The notes beneath the pieces were generated by a model. That model did not search any database and had not been told where the DNA came from. It worked only from the letters and a program-made list of their open reading frames with translations. This document shows positions 42,668 through 47,542 of a stretch of DNA of 47,542 nucleotides, piece after piece. Origin of the DNA: Deltaproteobacteria bacterium (GTDB taxonomy: Bacteria > Desulfobacterota > Syntrophia > Syntrophales > UBA8958); assembly GCA_026388335.1 (NCBI GenBank), contig JAPLJZ010000161.1, forward strand, positions 1 through 47,542, read 5' to 3'. Position 1 is the stretch's first letter, and each line of letters starts with the position of its first letter. A program made the position numbers and the translations under genes.

Positions 42668-44341
42668 TCAAGGGATGGTTTTGCCCCGTATCATTATTTT
42701 CTCGATGGCAAACGCAAACCCTGAACAGATAATAATCATATAGAATCCGTATCTAAGACGGGAAAGGGTTCCCACATTGGCATAAACGTAGGTAAAGACA
42801 ATAAGCCCAAAGGTGCTGTGGAGGGTAATGAGCCAGAATAGAAGGTTACTGCGGTTTTCCCAGAGGCACCAGATGAAGAACAAAAGACATGTATAAAAAA
42901 TAATCATCATGCCTCCTATCATGCGCTTACCTAAAGTACTTGCAGGCGTGCTGCCTTGCCTAAACCATTCCGACGGAAAGGGGCTGAGAAATGCGATCTG
43001 CATGGCACGGGGGAGATATTTCACAACAGCAACAAACGAGTTTAAGGAGGTGTAGCGGTCAATCGAAGTATTTCCTCCCGCACTGGCTGTTCCGAGACGG
43101 TACACCCACAATCCATATAGTTTATTATCTATGAAGGACGGTATATAGGAGGTTTGCTGCCAGTTGAGTACTTTATTTCTTTTTTCATTAAGTGCTTTAT
43201 TCCATTCCATGAGTCCCTCATGCCAAATAATTAGATCATGTAAATACTGTTTCTTCTCTTCTTTGGACAGTTGTCCAAGATTCACCTGACTGACCTTTTT
43301 CTTTTCAACAACCGTCCTAACTGCATTTATATTTTCTTCCGTTTTGTATTGGAAGAGATATTGGTGCTTTTCCTCTAAATACGTATGCAATGCTACTAAA
43401 TGGTGCAATATCTCTTTTATTTGGTTAGTATCTAACAATTTTTCCTGTTCAGTGATCCACCACTTTTCTTTTATTTGGTTAGTCTCAAATGATTTTTCCT
43501 GTTTGGTTATCTGCAGCTTTTCTTTTTCGGCAGCAGCCTGGCTTTGAGCATTCCATTCTGCACCCAGGAACATGAAAGGAACCTGAATGCCAATCATCAG
43601 ACAACTGGTTACGATGGTTGTCAAAAGCCAAGATGGATGATAATCCTTCACATGAATTAATACATAAATCACAATGACAGCAAACAGCAGGATGCATGCT
43701 ACAATGGCAACTTGATTCCAGTAAGGCCTTGATGCCCAGATGCCTAGCGACCCGGCAATAGTAAGCAGGAGGGAATATAAAAAATAGGTCCGTCGTTTTT
43801 TGATTAGGCCCTTAATTAAAAGATACCAGCCTGTCAGCATCATCAAATTCCCAAGGATATAAGTACCGTCTCGGTGGATTTGTGACGTCCATTCAAGAGA
43901 TGCCGGATTAAGCACAAAGAGACCGGCACCGCATGCTGCCGCCAGACGATTCCGGATAAAGGAGGAAAGCAGGAGATACACAAGACAGCCGGATGTTGCA
44001 TGAAGAACGGCATTAAATGGGATCATCGCATATGGTTCAGGCTTCCACAAATAATAAAATATGGATGTGATGCCGGCGGGATATAGCAACTGGGGACGTA
44101 GCTCCCAGGCAGTCCACCCTTTCTGCGCCATTTCCAGGGCTTTCCGGACGCCGATTCGGTGAAAGCCGGTAGAATCGGGCACGAATATACCGTGAGCCCA
44201 GAAAATACTCGGCATTACATGGGGTAAAATCATCTGAATGACAAGAGCAGAAAAGACTGTATAGGTAAAAAAAATGACCCACAGGCCCCACCAGGTGGTG
44301 CATAGAGAATGGATTGTTGCTTTTAAATTATTGGGTTGCAT
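42668..44341 (-). CDS. GT-C-like membrane protein with a charged helical insertion
   Basis: The product has about 557 residues from the ATG at 44341; the track's GTG at 44380 would overlap the upstream gene by 17 bp. The first extracytoplasmic loop carries FVPDSTGFHRIGVRKALEMA, placed as in GT-C catalytic loops, and LNPASLEWTSQIHRDGTYIL follows. A highly charged Lys/Glu/Gln-rich segment (about residues 275-390) interrupts the helices and contains two copies of IT(K/E)QEK..(E/D)TNQIKE. A GT-C glycosyltransferase is most likely. It could instead act as a polymerase, since none is otherwise seen. Confidence 0.6.
   Translation of the reverse strand: MQPNNLKATIHSLCTTWWGLWVIFFTYTVFSALVIQMILPHVMPSIFWAHGIFVPDSTGFHRIGVRKALEMAQKGWTAWELRPQLLYPAGITSIFYYLWKPEPYAMIPFNAVLHATSGCLVYLLLSSFIRNRLAAACGAGLFVLNPASLEWTSQIHRDGTYILGNLMMLTGWYLLIKGLIKKRRTYFLYSLLLTIAGSLGIWASRPYWNQVAIVACILLFAVIVIYVLIHVKDYHPSWLLTTIVTSCLMIGIQVPFMFLGAEWNAQSQAAAEKEKLQITKQEKSFETNQIKEKWWITEQEKLLDTNQIKEILHHLVALHTYLEEKHQYLFQYKTEENINAVRTVVEKKKVSQVNLGQLSKEEKKQYLHDLIIWHEGLMEWNKALNEKRNKVLNWQQTSYIPSFIDNKLYGLWVYRLGTASAGGNTSIDRYTSLNSFVAVVKYLPRAMQIAFLSPFPSEWFRQGSTPASTLGKRMIGGMMIIFYTCLLFFIWCLWENRSNLLFWLITLHSTFGLIVFTYVYANVGTLSRLRYGFYMIIICSGFAFAIEKIMIRGKTIP
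43414..43521 (-). repeat. 54-bp tandem duplication inside the GT-C-like gene
   Basis: Two adjacent copies begin at 43414 and 43468 (CTTTTATTTGGTTAGT on the + strand), giving a 54-bp period. They encode ITKQEKSFETNQIKEKWW followed by ITEQEKLLDTNQIKEI. The unit length is a multiple of three, so gain or loss of copies keeps the frame. Differences between the copies show the duplication is not very recent. Confidence 0.8.
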
Positions 44342-44363
44342 TGATATACTCGTTATGGTTTTT

Positions 44364-45053
44364 TTAAATTTTCCAATCACTCAGGAAGTAGTTAAACCGC
44401 GAGATGGGGTCCTGAATAGCGGATCTGTTTTTACGATAAAGGGAGTCAAACTCTCCTATATTGAGCTTTTCAAAGTAATCCATGTAACGAACTGATTCCT
44501 TAACAATTCCATTTAAATCGACCGCCTTGGTCTGCCATTGTGATGCAATAATATCCTTAATGGATGCTGATCGATTCGCTTTGTCAACAAACATCGTTCG
44601 TCGGTAAACATCGTATAAATGCCAGTCGTTATTGAAGTAAACTGCGGTAACGATGATGTGATTCGGTTTCGCTGCCGCAGGGCCATTGCATCTAAGCATA
44701 AATGCCTTTATACCGGCATAATTTGTGAGAGTAGCGAATACATCAGCCATCTGATCTTCAACACCATATCCACGAACGATGATGTGCCAGACGTGGTCGT
44801 CTATTATCGGCAGTTGTGGCGGTTGTTTTGCCACATGGCGGATCGTCCAGTTAAATATAGCTTCAACTTTCTGCTGATCATCCATTTTCTCCGTAACAAT
44901 CTGATTGACCAGCCATCGATAATGAAAGTGGCGCTCAAACAAGTCAAATGCCTTGAGGTATAGAGGAATGCGAATGGACTGGGTTTGATAATTGACGCCC
45001 TGCCGGGTGGTCGTTTCGATCGTGAAAAAAAATACAGAAAAATACAAATGCAA
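44364..45053 (-). CDS. Transglutaminase-fold protein lacking the catalytic Cys; N-terminus frameshifted
   Basis: The ORF-track frame (229 residues, TTG start) contains a transglutaminase-like core: QKVEAIFNWTIRHV, then RGYGVEDQMADVFATLTNYAGI, then HIIVTAVYFNNDWHLYDV. The place where active enzymes have Cys (G-x-C-x-x) reads Glu (E99), while the His and Asp positions are kept, so it looks like a pseudoenzyme. The better start is a GTG at 45094 behind GGGAGG, giving MLKKKQLFKYIAVSCICIFL, a membrane anchor, in another frame. One extra base in the A8 run at 45025-45032 would join them. It sits between GT2 and GT-C genes. Confidence 0.7.
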   Translation of the reverse strand: MHLYFSVFFFTIETTTRQGVNYQTQSIRIPLYLKAFDLFERHFHYRWLVNQIVTEKMDDQQKVEAIFNWTIRHVAKQPPQLPIIDDHVWHIIVRGYGVEDQMADVFATLTNYAGIKAFMLRCNGPAAAKPNHIIVTAVYFNNDWHLYDVYRRTMFVDKANRSASIKDIIASQWQTKAVDLNGIVKESVRYMDYFEKLNIGEFDSLYRKNRSAIQDPISRFNYFLSDWKI

Positions 45054-45100
45054 CTGACGGCAATATACTTGAATAATTGTTTTTTCTTTAGCACGATCAT
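45025..45100 (-). other. 5' end and homopolymer tract of the transglutaminase-like gene
   Basis: An A8 run (T8 on the coding strand) at 45025-45032 separates a well-placed start (GTG at 45094, with GGAGG seven bases before it) from the frame of the transglutaminase core. From that start, one extra base in the run would put LYFF and FTIETTTRQGVNYQ in one frame. The tract length could therefore switch the gene on or off, or it may be a base-calling error. Confidence 0.6.
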
Positions 45101-45129
45101 TCCTCCCGAAGGCATTGCCAATTGTCCAT

Positions 45130-46065
45130 TTATGTTGGCAATGGAACAGGAATTTTTAGATTCAGGCTTTGAAATACTTTTTTCGCTACTGTAGTGCCAA
45201 ATAATTTTCCCATTCCGTAGAACAGGATTTTCCGAAGGATGATCCTTGATTCGATTATAAAAAGCTCCGTCATGGCCTGAATCTTTTCCCACGCGCCAAG
45301 GGGTGATCGTAAAACGGAATAGGCTTGATTATAAGCCATTACAAAAAAAGGCAGATAAAACTTTGGATAGTGGTTTTGCGGATTCAGAAATTTATAATGC
45401 TGTGCAGGAGTTCGTACTTTTTCCCTTCCAAAATACCAAAAAAGGACCTCCGGTACCTCTGCAAATTTACCATAAAGGGACAATTCATTAAAAAAAGCTA
45501 TGTCCGATCCTAAATAATTTCTCCAGAGTCTCGTCTTTCGTGCCGCATCAGCTCTGATAAGTGCATAGAAAGCAACACAGGCAATTTCCTCCCCTGTACG
45601 ATAGGCGGCCAAAAAACGATCGACAGGTTTTGCCAGGCCTACAAGAGGTGTTATGTTCACATATTTTAACAAGTTATCCACATCATGAAGCACTAACGCT
45701 ATTTTTGATTGGCAAAGGACAACACCTTCATCTCTTTCTATTTCCTGGACACATTTCCGGATATAGGCGGGATGGCGTCGATCGTCCTGAGCAACCCAAG
45801 TGAAATATTTCCCTTTGGCCAAATGGAATGTGCGATTAAAATTGGCAACGGCGCCTGAGTTTTTTTGCATGGGATGGTATGATATCCTATTGTCTTTTTG
45901 CATCCAGCGGCGGCATATTTCAGGTGTTTCATCCGTAGAACCATCATCGGAAATAATGATTTCGATGTTCTGATACTCGGAAGCCACCATAGATGCCAGT
46001 GTAGCATCCAGCGTTTTTTCACCGTTATAAACAGGCATGCATATGCTGACTAAAGGATTACACAT
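45130..46065 (-). CDS. Glycosyltransferase family 2
   Basis: This 311-residue GT-A enzyme opens PLVSICMPVYNGEKTLDATL and has IIISDDGSTDETPEICRRW. The metal site is YFTWVAQDDRRHPAYI (QDD). It ends without membrane helices, so it is probably a cytoplasmic O-unit glycosyltransferase. Its ATG directly abuts the upstream methyltransferase stop, so the two are probably co-translated. The donor sugar is not known. Confidence 0.87.
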   Translation of the reverse strand: MCNPLVSICMPVYNGEKTLDATLASMVASEYQNIEIIISDDGSTDETPEICRRWMQKDNRISYHPMQKNSGAVANFNRTFHLAKGKYFTWVAQDDRRHPAYIRKCVQEIERDEGVVLCQSKIALVLHDVDNLLKYVNITPLVGLAKPVDRFLAAYRTGEEIACVAFYALIRADAARKTRLWRNYLGSDIAFFNELSLYGKFAEVPEVLFWYFGREKVRTPAQHYKFLNPQNHYPKFYLPFFVMAYNQAYSVLRSPLGAWEKIQAMTELFIIESRIILRKILFYGMGKLFGTTVAKKVFQSLNLKIPVPLPT

Positions 46066-47037
46066 TTACTGAGCTGCCAAATACAAACATACCTGGTCAC
46101 CCAAACCCCGTCGGTTGTAATATAACGCCCTCAATTCGTCGAACTGCCTTGCGGGCAACTGCATCATGAATCTAATTATGCTTCTATGCTGAGCTCCGGA
46201 AATCAATGATTTGCCCTGACAGTACAAACGGCTGCCCCAGAATTGGAAACCGCTTGAATCATACCGAATTTTTCGGATCTTCAAGCCGGCCCGGTTTGCT
46301 ATCAGATTGATGCCCTTAATTGAATGCAGAAAAAGATGCCTGGGAGCATCAAGTTGGACCCATTCCTTTCCAAAAATAGACCACGCTTGTGAGCCCGCAA
46401 GGGGAATACGCATAATGATTTGACCGTTATCAGCAAGAAGTCGCTTCGCGTGATGTAGGGCGTTCTGCGGCAAAGCTAAATGCTCAAAGCTGTGATTGAA
46501 GATAATGATGTCATAGTGCTGATTGTCATCCATCTGTGAAATCTCTGACCGCTGAAAGGCATGGTCGGCGTCTTGCAGTAAATATTCCGGCAAAAAAGGA
46601 TCAATGCCGAATGCATTACCAAAACCGGAAATACGCAGTCGCTTTACATAAGTACCATTTCCACAACCCACATCAAGAATGCGCATCGCGGGAAACGGGG
46701 AGGGCGAAAGACGGAAAAATGCTTCAAGTCCAAGATCGACAGAGATAAAGGGATTCAATATCGTGTGGCATATATCCGATGTCAACTCCCCCTTTTCTGC
46801 CAACCATTTGGACAGCTTAGTGACCATTGATTCACGTGCGGTCAATTGATTCGAATGCGGACAGTAGGTACCTCTATAATATTTTCCCAACTCCTTAGAA
46901 GTTTCTTTAATATGCAATGTCCCACAGACTGAGCATTCAATATAGTCAAACTCGTCATTCGTTCCAAAATACTTTTCGCGAAAAACATGTTTTCGATTAT
47001 CCTTTTTATTCTGACAAATTCTGCAAGCCTTTTCCAT
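46066..47037 (-). CDS. Class I SAM methyltransferase with N-terminal zinc-ribbon
   Basis: The ATG at 47037 (MEKACRICQNKK) is preferred to the track's TTG at 47040. It overlaps the upstream stop as TGATG, and 323 residues result. CRIC and CSVCG form a small zinc-binding module. The SAM site is ILDVGCGNGTYVKRL, followed by YDIIIFNHSFEHL and LLADNGQIIMRIPL. Such enzymes methylate sugars in O-antigen clusters; the acceptor is not known. Confidence 0.83.
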   Translation of the reverse strand: MEKACRICQNKKDNRKHVFREKYFGTNDEFDYIECSVCGTLHIKETSKELGKYYRGTYCPHSNQLTARESMVTKLSKWLAEKGELTSDICHTILNPFISVDLGLEAFFRLSPSPFPAMRILDVGCGNGTYVKRLRISGFGNAFGIDPFLPEYLLQDADHAFQRSEISQMDDNQHYDIIIFNHSFEHLALPQNALHHAKRLLADNGQIIMRIPLAGSQAWSIFGKEWVQLDAPRHLFLHSIKGINLIANRAGLKIRKIRYDSSGFQFWGSRLYCQGKSLISGAQHRSIIRFMMQLPARQFDELRALYYNRRGLGDQVCLYLAAQ

Positions 47038-47417
47038 CAATTATCGCCTAGGCCTGCTTTTTCCCCATTCACCATATCGAGTCGTTTTTTGAGCATTGCC
47101 AAAAATGAATTAAATGTCCCCTTGACGTAACCGATTAATTTACCTATATCCATAATGAAGCCGACCAAGGGTAAGGTTAATATGGACAAGGGCTGCTCAT
47201 AAAAAAGGCGGAGGGTTTGAGATTTAAAAATAGGGATAATATATCCTCGTAAAATAATATAAATTGAACAAAGAATCAGTCCCGTCCTAATGTTGATATA
47301 TTGCAATAATTTGTCAATATGTGCGAGAGGGATATAATCATTGTATGGCCATGGCCTTAGAAATCCAACCTTTATAAAATAAAGGGCCGCTATAACTAAA
47401 ACCTGAATCCGTGGCAC
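47037..47417 (-). CDS. Unrecognised membrane-associated protein, possibly the C-terminal part of a larger gene
   Basis: The ORF begins at a GTG after an in-frame stop at 47430 and encodes 126 residues with two or three hydrophobic stretches (VLVIAALYFIKVGF, TGLILCSIYIILRGYIIPIF, ILTLPLVGFIMDIGKLIGYV). The text FLRPWPYNDYIPLAHID and its basic tail look like the end of a longer enzyme, perhaps a glycosyltransferase, with the front lost or in another frame. Its stop overlaps the methyltransferase ATG by one base (TGATG), which suggests it is translated. The remaining bases to 47542 hold only an overlapping ORF of doubtful meaning. Confidence 0.45.
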   Translation of the reverse strand: MPRIQVLVIAALYFIKVGFLRPWPYNDYIPLAHIDKLLQYINIRTGLILCSIYIILRGYIIPIFKSQTLRLFYEQPLSILTLPLVGFIMDIGKLIGYVKGTFNSFLAMLKKRLDMVNGEKAGLGDN

Positions 47418-47542
47418 TAAATGTGCGAGTTAGCTGAAATAGCCAAAAATCAACCCTTGATCGATTTATCCTCATTCGAAGATAGAACGGTCTGCCCATT
47501 ATCCAGCGATCAGAGAGGGACATGATGCTTCAACTCATCAAT

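Noticed and set aside
44804-45292. 162-residue - strand ORF overlapping the GT2 and transglutaminase-like genes
   Set aside because: Only the segment from 45094 onward looks real, as the displaced N-terminus of the transglutaminase-like gene. The rest shadows the GT2 gene.

Overview
The window reads as a Gram-negative chromosome segment devoted almost entirely to lipopolysaccharide. The presence of msbA, lpxK, an LpxL/HtrB-type acyltransferase, three family-9 heptosyltransferases and gmhB shows a heptose-containing LPS core. The mix of genes (caspase plus DUF4384 envelope proteins, a small RVIDESGEDYLY-type protein, many C/O-methyltransferases and GT-C enzymes) suggests a deltaproteobacterial lineage (Desulfobacterota, Syntrophia-like). 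That assignment is inference, because no rRNA or other marker lies in the window. No tRNA, rRNA, CRISPR array or intact insertion sequence was seen.

Left part (1-10.76 kb, + strand): msbA, lpxK and an lpxL-like gene (lipid A export and maturation), then an inserted three-gene envelope cassette (OmpH-caspase chimera, small conserved protein, DUF4384 lipoprotein-like secreted protein). It continues with waaF, gmhB and waaC (inner-core heptose assembly) and a short Trm112-family gene missing from the ORF track. The + strand block ends tail-to-tail with a third GT9 gene, and the last 29 bp are shared.

Right part (10.73-47.4 kb, all - strand, transcribed leftwards): one long, tightly packed O-antigen/surface glycan cluster with many ATGA or shorter overlaps. 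It holds the WecA-like initiating phosphosugar transferase, a Wzx-type flippase, and GT2 and GT4 glycosyltransferases. It also has four polytopic GT-C-type transferases and GtrB/ALG5-like lipid-linked sugar donors. Precursor genes include three SDR epimerases/dehydratases, a UDP-sugar dehydrogenase, a DegT aminotransferase, a hexapeptide acyltransferase, an AsnB-type amidotransferase and a two-gene transketolase. Seven methyltransferases, a Nudix hydrolase, a secreted pentapeptide-repeat protein and a membrane-anchored transglutaminase-fold protein complete it. Together these predict a glycan rich in amidated or acylated amino sugars, branched or methylated sugars, and periplasmic side-chain decoration. 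No Wzy, Wzz or Wzm/Wzt could be identified with confidence.

Three genes carry apparent single-base frameshifts: the small protein at 6.78 kb, a methyltransferase at 30.89 kb and the transglutaminase-like gene at 45.03 kb. Each lies in a homopolymer run, so they may be sequencing errors, decay or switching. Short decayed gene pieces also seem to sit in intergenic gaps at 14.15, 26.0, 28.2 and 40.9 kb.
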